Of a stretch of 64,000 nucleotides of DNA, positions 51,401-59,039 are shown piece by piece. The DNA is from an uncultured Paraprevotella sp. Its GTDB lineage: Bacteria; Bacteroidota; Bacteroidia; Bacteroidales; Bacteroidaceae. Numbering within the stretch: position 1 is the stretch's first letter; every line of letters begins with the position of its first letter. The stretch spans positions 1-64,000 of the forward strand of contig CALUIV010000007.1 of NCBI GenBank assembly GCA_944320775.1, read 5' to 3'. The position numbers and the translations under genes are program-made. The notes under the pieces are model-generated. The model saw only the letters and a list, made by a program, of their open reading frames with translations. It ran no database searches and was not told the origin of the DNA.

Positions 51401-52439
51401 TTATCAGTCGCGTGGGAGTGAGATGAAGGGAATGATGCAGGGAACCGGAATCGGACTGGCTTTGACAAAGAGTATTGTGGAGAAACATCATGGTCGGATC
51501 TGTGTAGAGAGCCGGGTCGGAATCGGTAGTACATTCCGTGTCCTTCTTTCGTTGGAACGTTCGGAATATGAACAGGACGAACATATCACGATTGACGAGA
51601 CCGAAGAAAAACAACCGGTATCGGATTTTCTGCCCGAGACCGAGGAGGATCAGGAAGGACAGCAGGGCGGACATAAATACAAATTGCTGGTCGTAGAAGA
51701 TAATCTGGAATTGCAGCAGATTTTGTTACAGCTTTTCCGACCATATTATCAGGTGGCTGTGGCCGACAATGGCCGGATGGGATTGGAACAGGTCTATGCT
51801 TTCAAGCCAGACATTATCGTTTCCGATATTATGATGCCGGTGATGACCGGTACGGAGTTGTGTATGAAAATCAAGAACAACATGGAAACCTGTCATCTGC
51901 CCGTGATTCTGTTGACAGCATTGAACAGTGTGGAGCAGAATATTGAGGGGTTGAACAGAGGGGCAGATGATTATGTCTGCAAGCCGTTTGATCATCAGCT
52001 TTTGCTGGCACGGGTTAACAATCTGCTGAGAAACCGGACCCTGATTCATCAGCAACTGTCCAATCAGCCTGTAGAGTCATTGGATTTGACCTCCGTCAAT
52101 CCATTGGATCAGAAATTTCTGCATCGGGTTTCCGAAATTATCCAAAAACATATGGGCGACTCGGCTTTTGATATTGCTGCGTTTTGCCAGGAAATCGGAA
52201 TGGGACGGTCGGTTCTATATTCAAAATTCAAGGCCTTGACCGGAATGACTCCTAGTAATTTTATATTAAATGCACGTCTGCAACATGCAGCCATGTTGTT
52301 GCAAAAGCATCCGGAACTTTCGGTGACAGAAGTCAGCGAACGGTGTGGATTCAATGCACCGGTTTATTTCAGTAAATGTTTTAAGGCGCAGTTCCAAATG
52401 ACTCCGGTTGATTATCGGAAAGCTAAAATTAAGGTTTAA
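48492..52439 (+). CDS. Hybrid two-component system sensor/regulator (HTCS)
   Basis: One-protein glycan sensor that spans the inner membrane. The 1315-residue product has a signal sequence (1-18), a two-bladed-type periplasmic region of Reg_prop repeats (about 20-640, with many WFGT/WIGS-like ends), a Y_Y_Y domain (about 680-745), one transmembrane segment (about 753-770), HisKA with H808 in NVSHELRTP, HATPase (N921/N925, DNGCG, GTGIGLA), a receiver with D1112 (SDIMMP) and K1164, and an AraC helix-turn-helix (about 1215-1312). All catalytic residues are intact. It stands directly upstream of the GH88-KduI genes and very probably controls them by sensing a uronate-containing oligosaccharide or its breakdown product. 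Confidence 0.95.
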   Translation: MRKYLFLIGLLVVLTVRAEYFKQINIQHGLSQPSVMAIAQDGLGRMWFGTQEGVNVYDGNRLTAYKGDFPDRDGKNKWVGNFVEFIRTDAQGNVYLLCDGNLFFYDIYTADMEQITEGNKTTALESDGTQMWFAKGRDIYSLKTSTDTAQLRMTVPRGRINVIHCGHSCIYVGTTDGVFMTDKVHPGTWEHLLGGKDIYRLYESTATGLWIATRMEGLYRYVNSRLKRVPVTGNDQGTVDRQIREFVEDDAGNMWFGTFSGLQKYNPHQDKYQVVNIPVYAGGLNHSSIYSLYKDRSGTIWVGSYYGGVNYFNPDRSTSFHYDYQTSGHKDLFYSYIGDMVQDRDGRLWISTDGGGLSAVDRDWELVDYYTADDRNTIPHNNIKSLCYDSGRNLLYIGTHLGGLCRLDLTNKVFYRYDDRNRRNPGNIIYRIRKWQDRIFVSARNGMFVLKPDSDRFSPLPTGGRIFVIYDIDDAGTFYGISGNRLFIGPCSELQHPETVDLKKYGLRSEVTALLPVSDGVYLCTKGDGLLFYHRKQKTMTSYHTGNSGISSNYCYRIAFVHPNQAVITSDQGIMLFDSEKKTFSRLEQKNSSFPIIDGCGLYVSPEGEIYVGDTKGVTLIKETDFSDDRKTNSSLYFSSLWVNNVSIRPYDGSDILTTSLPFTQRISLEYGQNNLQLEFASSDYACLPVLQEYEYKLDGIDRDWIRTSVPIVRYTYLKPGKYMMRVRYAGEEKASALLEIVIRRPWYFSWWAWSIYVVMAGLILFFTIRIWNVRRKLKMTLEKERFEKHHIEELNRSKLTFFTNVSHELRTPLTLIASHIDLLLQQTKMEATVYNVVLKVKQHVQYMNNLVNELLDFRKFSQNEGTLVLRQKDLCAFIKEIFLTFQDYALRRNMDYRFDAEPESVPCWFDERQLEKVFFNLLSNAFKSTDNGGQITVSVRLNGEFAEVAVTDNGCGIAESDLPHIFDRFYQSRGSEMKGMMQGTGIGLALTKSIVEKHHGRICVESRVGIGSTFRVLLSLERSEYEQDEHITIDETEEKQPVSDFLPETEEDQEGQQGGHKYKLLVVEDNLELQQILLQLFRPYYQVAVADNGRMGLEQVYAFKPDIIVSDIMMPVMTGTELCMKIKNNMETCHLPVILLTALNSVEQNIEGLNRGADDYVCKPFDHQLLLARVNNLLRNRTLIHQQLSNQPVESLDLTSVNPLDQKFLHRVSEIIQKHMGDSAFDIAAFCQEIGMGRSVLYSKFKALTGMTPSNFILNARLQHAAMLLQKHPELSVTEVSERCGFNAPVYFSKCFKAQFQMTPVDYRKAKIKV

Positions 52440-52507
52440 AAGGGTTTCCGGACGATTTTCCTATATAAAACATACGATTTTATCAGGTCTGATTGTTCTG
52501 ATGTGTC

Positions 52508-52515
52508 TATATTTG
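52508..52515 (+). promoter_or_regulatory. -7 box of the GH88-kduI operon
   Basis: TATATTTG matches TAnnTTTG exactly. No TTG stands at the normal -33 distance, which is common for activator-dependent HTCS target promoters. It lies 57 bases before the likely GH88 start. Confidence 0.55.
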
Positions 52516-52571
52516 CGTTGTTAAAAAAGTAAAACATGAAAAACAAATATACGATTAATATCAGAACGATT

Positions 52572-53846
52572 ATGAAGAATTTACTGACTACAATTTGTAT
52601 GGCATGCGTCTGTTCCATGTCGTTTGCTCAGAACGCAGAGAAAGCTTTTGTGAAGGAGAATATGGATTTTGCTGCCCGGCAATATGAACTGATGTTGCAG
52701 GTGCCGGCTCAGGGAAAAGATGGAAAAGGCGTGATGCCCCACAGCCTTCGGAAGGATGGAACAACGGCTAAAGCCAGTATTTATTTATGGACTTCCGGAT
52801 TTTTCCCGGGAAGTCTATGGTATCTTTCAGAATATCTTGGCGACAAGGCTTTGCAGGATTCAGCTTTGGTTTATACAAAAAAAATGGAACCGGTGAAAAA
52901 GTATACCGGGAATCATGATATCGGTTTTATGATGTATTGCAGTTATGGCAATGCCAACCGTTTTCAACCTAAGCCGGAATATCAGGATATTCTGATAGAA
53001 TCTGCCCGATCTCTGTGTACACGTTTTTATCCGGAAGTGGGAGTGATTAAGTCATGGAACAGTTTCCGGTCCTGGCATGGTGACAAAGTGTATGATTTTC
53101 CGGTGATCATAGACAATATGATGAATCTGGAGTTGTTGTTCTTTGCTTCGCGGGTAACAGGTGACGATTCGTTCCGCAAGGTGGCTATATCACATGCCGA
53201 AACGACCATGAAGAATCAGGTGCGCGACGATTACAGCTGTTATCATATCGTTTATTATGACCAGAAGACCGGGAAGCCGATCAAGGGAGAAACTTCGCAG
53301 GGATATGCGGACAATTCGGCATGGTCGCGCGGACAGGCCTGGGGAATTTATGGTTTTACAATGTGTTATCGGGAAACCGGTAACAAGGACTTCCTGAAAA
53401 CGGCACAACGTATGGCCGATTTTTATCTGGACCATCCGAATCTGCCTTCCGATAAAGTTGCCTGGTGGGATTTTAATGCATTTCAACCTGGTTATGTTCC
53501 GGGAGTCCGTTCAAATGCCAATAACCTGACGACAAACTATCGTGATGCTTCGGCTGCTGCATGTACGGCTTCGGCTTTGTTGGAACTCAGTACTTATGTA
53601 AAAGGAAAGAAAAGCAGTAAATATTATGAGGCTGCAAAGACGATTTTGCATAGTCTGGGTAGTAAAAATTATCGGGCCGAACTGGGGAAGAACGGTAACT
53701 TTATCCTGATGCACAGTGTTGGAGCTGTTCCTCATAACAGCGAGATAGATGTGCCTTTGACTTATGCCGACTATTATTTTCTAGAAGCTTTGTATCGTTA
53801 CGACCGGCTTTTGGACGGTAAACCTTTGTTTGATTCACTACACTAA
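52572..53846 (+). CDS. GH88 unsaturated glucuronyl hydrolase, exported
   Basis: Removes the delta-4,5-unsaturated uronic acid left by polysaccharide lyases, giving a sugar that opens to 5-keto-4-deoxyuronate. The frame opens at 52536, but the methionine at 52572 gives a clean signal peptide (MKNLLTTICMACVCSMSFAQ) and 424 residues. Catalytic aspartates are visible as D116 in TGNHDIGFMMY and D181 in FPVIIDNMMNLELL. The (alpha/alpha)6 helical repeats fill the rest (SRGQAWGIYGF). It is the first gene of an eight-gene co-directional run. Which polymer is attacked cannot be told; no lyase lies in the window. Confidence 0.94.
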   Translation: MKNLLTTICMACVCSMSFAQNAEKAFVKENMDFAARQYELMLQVPAQGKDGKGVMPHSLRKDGTTAKASIYLWTSGFFPGSLWYLSEYLGDKALQDSALVYTKKMEPVKKYTGNHDIGFMMYCSYGNANRFQPKPEYQDILIESARSLCTRFYPEVGVIKSWNSFRSWHGDKVYDFPVIIDNMMNLELLFFASRVTGDDSFRKVAISHAETTMKNQVRDDYSCYHIVYYDQKTGKPIKGETSQGYADNSAWSRGQAWGIYGFTMCYRETGNKDFLKTAQRMADFYLDHPNLPSDKVAWWDFNAFQPGYVPGVRSNANNLTTNYRDASAAACTASALLELSTYVKGKKSSKYYEAAKTILHSLGSKNYRAELGKNGNFILMHSVGAVPHNSEIDVPLTYADYYFLEALYRYDRLLDGKPLFDSLH

Positions 53847-53882
53847 TTAATAACTGGATTTGATATTTACTTTCTTTTAATT

Positions 53883-55142
53883 ATGAACAAGCGTATTTTT
53901 ATTCTTTTGGGGTTGATGGCTTGGATAATGATGGCTACACAACCGGTAAATGCACGGGAAAAAAGAGGAAAAAACCGCATGGAACAGACTACCGGAGCTC
54001 AGGATCGGGAACAATGGGTACATTGGCTTTGGAAAATTGCTTATCCGGTGGTTCACAATCTGGCAGAAGGAACACTTCATCAGAACATGCCGGTTGAGAC
54101 TCCTACGGGGTCGACCGATGGTTATCGCGATATGACCCATCTGGAAGCTGTGGGAAGAACATTGGCGGGTGTCGCACCCTGGCTGGAGCTTCCCGATGAT
54201 GATACCGCAGAGGGCAAATTGCGGAAACAGATGCGGGATGAGGCTCTGAAGGGTTTGAAAAATGCTGTAGATCCCGATTCACCCGACCGGTTGAACTTCA
54301 CCAAACATGCACAGCCGATTGTGGATGCAGCTTATCTGGCCCATGCTTTTTTGCGCGCTCCAAAGGCATTGTGGGAACCGCTCGATGAGGTAACGAAGGC
54401 CCGTTATATCGAAGCGTTCAAAGTGTTGCGCAATAGAACCGGAGCTTATAACAACTGGTTGTTGTTCACTGGGCTGACAGAAGCATTTCTGATGCAGCAA
54501 GGAGCTCAGTATGATCCGTTCCGTATTCGTATGGCCAAGAATAAGATACAGGAATGGTATGTCGGCGATGGCTGGTACAGCGACGGGAGCAAGTTCAGTA
54601 TGGACTATTATAATTCATACGTGATCAATCCGATGATGGTGGCTTTGCTGGAAACCATTCTGCCGAAAAAACAGGCCAGTCAGGCTGAGTACAACCAGGC
54701 ATTGCGCCGCATGGTGCGCCATGCGGAGTATTGTGAGCGGATTATCTCTCCCGAAGGCACTTATCCGGCTTTTGGCCGTTCGGTAACCTATCGTTCGGCT
54801 GCCTTTCAGTCTTTGGCCGATGTGGCCTTGCGCGGAAAACTTCCTGACCACATCAAGCCGGCACAGGTTCGTTGTGCCCTGACGGCTGTACATCGGAATC
54901 TGTACGATGGCGACCAGAACTTCGATAAAGACGGTTGGTTGGTTTTAGGCTTTAACGGACATCAGCCGGAAGTGGCCGACAGTTATACTTCTACGGGGAG
55001 CTTGTATATGGCCACATTAAGCTTCTTACCGTTGGGACTTCCTGCCGATCATCCGTTCTGGACAGATGAACCGGCGGACTGGACGACCAAAAAGGCTTGG
55101 GCCGGTGAACATTTCCATAAGGATTATAAGGTGGAATATTGA
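53883..55142 (+). CDS. DUF2264 / GH154-type glycosidase, exported
   Basis: DUF2264 proteins are classed in GH154, whose characterised member (a Bacteroides thetaiotaomicron enzyme, recalled) is an exo-beta-glucuronidase. The 419-residue protein has a signal peptide (about 1-24, MAWIMMATQPVNA) and the family features: LEAVGRTLAGVAPWLELP, NNWLLFTGLTEAFLM, WYVGDGWYSDG and the PAFGRSVTYRSAAFQSLAD block. It follows GH88 by 36 bases. With GH88 it would remove both unsaturated and saturated terminal uronates. Confidence 0.85.
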   Translation: MNKRIFILLGLMAWIMMATQPVNAREKRGKNRMEQTTGAQDREQWVHWLWKIAYPVVHNLAEGTLHQNMPVETPTGSTDGYRDMTHLEAVGRTLAGVAPWLELPDDDTAEGKLRKQMRDEALKGLKNAVDPDSPDRLNFTKHAQPIVDAAYLAHAFLRAPKALWEPLDEVTKARYIEAFKVLRNRTGAYNNWLLFTGLTEAFLMQQGAQYDPFRIRMAKNKIQEWYVGDGWYSDGSKFSMDYYNSYVINPMMVALLETILPKKQASQAEYNQALRRMVRHAEYCERIISPEGTYPAFGRSVTYRSAAFQSLADVALRGKLPDHIKPAQVRCALTAVHRNLYDGDQNFDKDGWLVLGFNGHQPEVADSYTSTGSLYMATLSFLPLGLPADHPFWTDEPADWTTKKAWAGEHFHKDYKVEY

Positions 55143-55180
55143 TGGTGTATCATGTTATTAAATGAAAAATGATAAATCAT

Positions 55181-56227
55181 ATGAAAAAGCCAAGAATCAT
55201 TACGTTCGGTGAAATCATGTTGCGTTTGAGCACTCCAGATTATTTGCGTTTTGGACAGACAACACTTTTTCAGGCAACGTTTGGTGGCGGAGAGGCAAAT
55301 GTAGCTGTTTCGTTGGCAAATTATGGAATGGATACAGCATTTGTGACTCGCTTGCCGAAGAACGATATTGCCCGGAGTTGTATAATGGAATTACGGAAAT
55401 ATGGTGTCGGTACAGATCAGATCATTTATGGTGGAGATCGTTTAGGTATTTATTATCTGGAAACAGGGGCTGTTTCCAGAGCCAGCAAGGTGGTTTACGA
55501 CCGAAAGTATTCTTCCATATCTGAAATAGAACCGGGCATGTTGGATTGGGATGAAATTTTTAAGGAGGCAACCTGGTTTCATTGGACTGGGATTACACCG
55601 GCTATTTCTTCTTCAGCTGCAGCCACATGTCTGGAAGCAGTCCGGGCGGCCAATCGTCTGGGTCTGACTGTGTCGTGTGATTTGAATTATCGGAAAAATC
55701 TGTGGCAATACGGAAAAACTGCTGCCGCGGTGATGCCTGAGCTGGTTGAGGGGTGCGACATCATATTGGGAAATGAAGAGGACTGTGAACAGATTTTTCA
55801 CATAAAACCCGAACATTTTGATGTGACCCGTACCGAAGGTGAAATCGATGGTGCTGCATTTATTCCGGTTTGTCGACAGATGATGGAACGTTTTCCGCGA
55901 TGCAAGAAAATGATTCTAACACTCAGGGGAGCTGTCAATGCCAACCACAATACTTGGGGCGGCATGCTTTATGATGGCAAACAGGCGTATTATTCGCGGA
56001 GATATGATATCACCCACATTGTAGACCGGGTAGGTGGTGGGGATTCCTTCATGGCCGGTTTGATTTATGGACTGAACTGTTATGACGACGATCTTCAAAA
56101 AGCGTTGGATTTTGCCGCTGCAGCTTCTTGTCTGAAACATACGGTTTATGGTGATTTTAATCAGGTAACCGTGGCTGAGGTAGAAAAATTGATGTCGGGA
56201 GACGGTTCCGGTCGTGTGTCCCGTTAA
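55181..56227 (+). CDS. kdgK: 2-keto-3-deoxygluconate kinase (PfkB family)
   Basis: Phosphorylates KDG to KDPG in the cytosol. The PfkB-type protein has the N-terminal GEIMLRLSTPDYLRF sugar-binding part, the GGGEANVAVSLANYG motif and the catalytic C-terminal signature DRVGGGDSFMAGLIYG with the base aspartate. It lacks a signal peptide. The ATG at 55169 is possible (four extra residues); 55181 gives MKKPRIITFGE. Neighbouring KDPG aldolase and KduD support KDG as the substrate rather than fructose or ribose. Confidence 0.92.
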   Translation: MKKPRIITFGEIMLRLSTPDYLRFGQTTLFQATFGGGEANVAVSLANYGMDTAFVTRLPKNDIARSCIMELRKYGVGTDQIIYGGDRLGIYYLETGAVSRASKVVYDRKYSSISEIEPGMLDWDEIFKEATWFHWTGITPAISSSAAATCLEAVRAANRLGLTVSCDLNYRKNLWQYGKTAAAVMPELVEGCDIILGNEEDCEQIFHIKPEHFDVTRTEGEIDGAAFIPVCRQMMERFPRCKKMILTLRGAVNANHNTWGGMLYDGKQAYYSRRYDITHIVDRVGGGDSFMAGLIYGLNCYDDDLQKALDFAAAASCLKHTVYGDFNQVTVAEVEKLMSGDGSGRVSR

Positions 56228-56238
56228 AATGATAAGAT

Positions 56239-56916
56239 ATGGCAAGATACAGTAAATTGGAAGTTATCCAGACCATGCTGGATACCGGTATCGTTCCGGT
56301 CAATTATCAGGATAATCCTGAGGATGCGATGGGAGTTCTTAAAGCCTGTTATCTCGGCGGAGTACGGGTTTTTGAGTTTACTAACCGTGGAGATTTTGCA
56401 CATGAAATCTTTGGAAAACTACGTGCTTTTGTAGCTGAAGAGTGTCCTGATATGATATTGGGAGCGGGTTCTGTCATCGATGCTCCTACGGCAACATTAT
56501 ATATGCAGCTTGGTGCAGATTTTATCGTAGGCCCATATTTTAATATCGAGGTGAGTCGGGTTTGCAACAGACGGCTGATTCCGTATATTCCAGGTTGCGG
56601 TTCCGTAACGGAGATAGGGAATGCGCAGGAGAGTGGTTGTGATGTCTGTAAGGTGTTTCCGGCTGGAAATGTGGGTGGCCCTTCTTTTGTAAAGAATGTA
56701 AAGGCTCCTCTTCCCTGGAGCAGATTGATGGTGACCGGGGGTGTTGAGCCGACAGAAGAAAGCATAACGGCGTGGATCCGGGCAGGAGCCAGTTGCATCG
56801 GTCTGGGGAGCAAGCTTTTCCCGGATAAATACATCAAGGCTCAGGCTTGGAACGAAATCAGTGATTTGTGCCGTAAGGCGTTAGAGGCAGTTCAGAATGC
56901 CCGGAAACTGAAATAA
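56239..56916 (+). CDS. eda: KDPG/KHG aldolase
   Basis: Splits 2-keto-3-deoxy-6-phosphogluconate to pyruvate and glyceraldehyde-3-phosphate. The 225-residue class I aldolase has the Schiff-base lysine K138 (VCKVFPAGNVGG) and the acid/base glutamate E46 (VFEFTNRG), with the phosphate-binding MVTGGVEPT near the end. It is 11 bases after kdgK, forming the lower uronate route. Confidence 0.94.
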   Translation: MARYSKLEVIQTMLDTGIVPVNYQDNPEDAMGVLKACYLGGVRVFEFTNRGDFAHEIFGKLRAFVAEECPDMILGAGSVIDAPTATLYMQLGADFIVGPYFNIEVSRVCNRRLIPYIPGCGSVTEIGNAQESGCDVCKVFPAGNVGGPSFVKNVKAPLPWSRLMVTGGVEPTEESITAWIRAGASCIGLGSKLFPDKYIKAQAWNEISDLCRKALEAVQNARKLK

Positions 56917-56953
56917 ATAGATTCAATAAGACAATTTTTAATATCTGTGTAGT

Positions 56954-57745
56954 ATGATGAACTTTTCATTGGAAGGCAAGGTTGCTTTAGTTACAGGGGC
57001 ATCCTACGGTATCGGATTCGCAATGGCACAGGCTTTGGCCGAGGCTGGTGCCCGAATTGCATTCAATTGTCGTAGTAGAAAGCATCTGGAGCAGGCCCAG
57101 GCTGATTATAAAAATGCTGGAATTGATGCCTTAGGATATATTTGTGATGTTACTGATGAGTGTGCTGTCAGACAAATGGTCGCTGATATCGAGGAAAAAT
57201 TGGGGACGATAGATATTTTGGTCAACAATGCCGGTATTATTAAACGCATTCCTATGACGGAAATGAGCTTGAGTGAGTTTGAAGAAGTCGTGGATATTGA
57301 TCTGGTTGCTCCGTTTATTGTTTCCAAAGCGGTTTTACCGGGAATGATGAAAAAAAGAGCCGGTAAAATTATTAATATCTGTTCGATGATGAGCGAATTA
57401 GGCCGGGAGACCGTATCGGCTTATGCTTCAGCAAAAGGAGGGCTTAAAATGCTTACAAAGAATATAGCATCCGAATACGGAGGATATAATATTCAGTGTA
57501 ACGGCATAGGACCCGGATATATTGCCACGCCACAAACTGCTCCTTTACGCGAGCCTCAGGCTGACGGAACACCTCATCCTTTTGATACGTTTATCACAGC
57601 CAAGACACCTGCTGCTAGGTGGGGCACACCAGATGATTTAAAAGGACCGGTTGTCTTTCTGGCTTCTGAAGCTTCCAATTTTGTCAATGGACATATCCTG
57701 TATGTGGATGGTGGCATTTTAGCTTATATTGGCAAACAACCTTAA
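56954..57745 (+). CDS. kduD: KduD-type short-chain dehydrogenase
   Basis: Reduces 2,5-diketo-3-deoxygluconate (DKII) to KDG with NAD(P)H in the cytosol; some relatives act as gluconate 5-dehydrogenase. The 263-residue SDR has TGASYGIG (14-21), NNAG (91-94) and catalytic S144, Y157 and K161 (YASAK). No signal peptide. The neighbours kdgK, eda and kduI make the KduD assignment strong. Either of two adjacent methionines may start it. Confidence 0.92.
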   Translation: MMNFSLEGKVALVTGASYGIGFAMAQALAEAGARIAFNCRSRKHLEQAQADYKNAGIDALGYICDVTDECAVRQMVADIEEKLGTIDILVNNAGIIKRIPMTEMSLSEFEEVVDIDLVAPFIVSKAVLPGMMKKRAGKIINICSMMSELGRETVSAYASAKGGLKMLTKNIASEYGGYNIQCNGIGPGYIATPQTAPLREPQADGTPHPFDTFITAKTPAARWGTPDDLKGPVVFLASEASNFVNGHILYVDGGILAYIGKQP

Positions 57746-57760
57746 TTGGGGAGAACCAAA

Positions 57761-59023
57761 ATGAAAAATATAAGATTAAATCCGTTGTTGCTTGTCGGAG
57801 GATGGCTTGTTCTGTATGGATGTGCGGGGAGCAAATCCAGTATGAGTGTTCGGGTAAAAAATCCGGCATCTGTTTCCCGGGAGCAGGAACTGGTAGAGAT
57901 TCCTTTAGCATCTTTCAAAGGGATGCATGCGGAGCGTGGAGATGAAGGCTGGATTGTTCTGGACAGGAACGGCCGGCAAATTCCATCCCAAGTAACGCAC
58001 GACAGTCTGCTGCTGTTTCCTGTAACTCTTTCTCCTTTGGCCTCAGATACATATCGCATTGAACGGGGTAAACCGGATAAATACGAAATGGTGGCTTGTG
58101 GTAATGTGTATCCGAATCGTCTGGATGATGTAGCATGGGAAAACGACAAAGCTGGATACCGGGCCTATGGACCGGCTCTTCAACGGACAGGAGAAAAAGC
58201 CTATGGATATGATGTATTCACCAAATCTGTCGCTTATCCGGTTCTGGAAAGAAGATATCAGATGGAAACAAGCTCAGAGATTCTGAGCCGAATCAGCGAA
58301 TTAAGGAAACAAGGGAAAAAAAATGAGGCTGACAGTTTGAGAAATGCTACGTCCTATCATGTCGATCATGGTAATGGAATGGATTGTTATAATGTTGGTC
58401 CAACTCTAGGAGGAGGTACTGCCGCATTGTTGCATGGGACAGACATCATTTATCCCTATTGCTATCAGCACGTGGAGATCTTGGATAATGGTCCGTTGCG
58501 GTTTTGTATGCGGTTGCGATATCATCCTTTTAGTTTGGCTGCTGATTCGGGAGTGGTAGAGACAAGAAAAATCACTCTGGATGCGGGAAGTCATTTGAAT
58601 AAGACAGAGGTGATTTACAACCGATTGTCCAAGCCTACCGGTATTGTAGCAGGAATTGTCTTGCATCCTCAGAATCCGGATGGTTATTTCTATAACACTG
58701 AGAAAGGGATTCTGGTTTATGCAGATTCAACGAATAATAAACGTAATAACAATGGAGTGATATATGTCGGTTTGGTGTTTGGACAATATCCGGATAGTAC
58801 GGGTGTTCGGTGGTTTGACGATGCGGAAAAGAAGAAAAGACCGGGGGCTTTAGGACATGTATTAGGTTATGGTACTTATTATCCTGGAACAGCCTATACC
58901 TATTATTGGGGAAGTGGTTGGAGCAAATCCAATATGCGCGATATGAATGCCTGGAAGAATTATCTGCAAGAATATGCAGAGAAAATAAAACACCCTGTTT
59001 TAGTAGAAGTTGATAGAAAATAA
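57761..59023 (+). CDS. DUF4861 domain lipoprotein
   Basis: The 420-residue protein starts MKNIRLNPLLLVGGW and has a lipobox (LVLYGC, Cys about 21), so it is membrane-anchored on the periplasmic side or surface. It matches the DUF4861 family in overall pattern (N-terminal sandwich with VEIPLASFKG, YPNRLDDVAWENDKAGYRAYGPAL, then DCYNVGPTLGGG and a C-terminal WSKSNMRDMNAW). DUF4861 proteins recur beside polysaccharide-lyase and uronate genes, but I know of no proven activity for this one. It lies between kduD and the EIIC gene with gaps of 15-16 bases, so it is part of the same unit and probably handles a uronate-containing substrate. Confidence 0.82.
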   Translation: MKNIRLNPLLLVGGWLVLYGCAGSKSSMSVRVKNPASVSREQELVEIPLASFKGMHAERGDEGWIVLDRNGRQIPSQVTHDSLLLFPVTLSPLASDTYRIERGKPDKYEMVACGNVYPNRLDDVAWENDKAGYRAYGPALQRTGEKAYGYDVFTKSVAYPVLERRYQMETSSEILSRISELRKQGKKNEADSLRNATSYHVDHGNGMDCYNVGPTLGGGTAALLHGTDIIYPYCYQHVEILDNGPLRFCMRLRYHPFSLAADSGVVETRKITLDAGSHLNKTEVIYNRLSKPTGIVAGIVLHPQNPDGYFYNTEKGILVYADSTNNKRNNNGVIYVGLVFGQYPDSTGVRWFDDAEKKKRPGALGHVLGYGTYYPGTAYTYYWGSGWSKSNMRDMNAWKNYLQEYAEKIKHPVLVEVDRK

Positions 59024-59039
59024 TCGAGAAACGGTTAAT

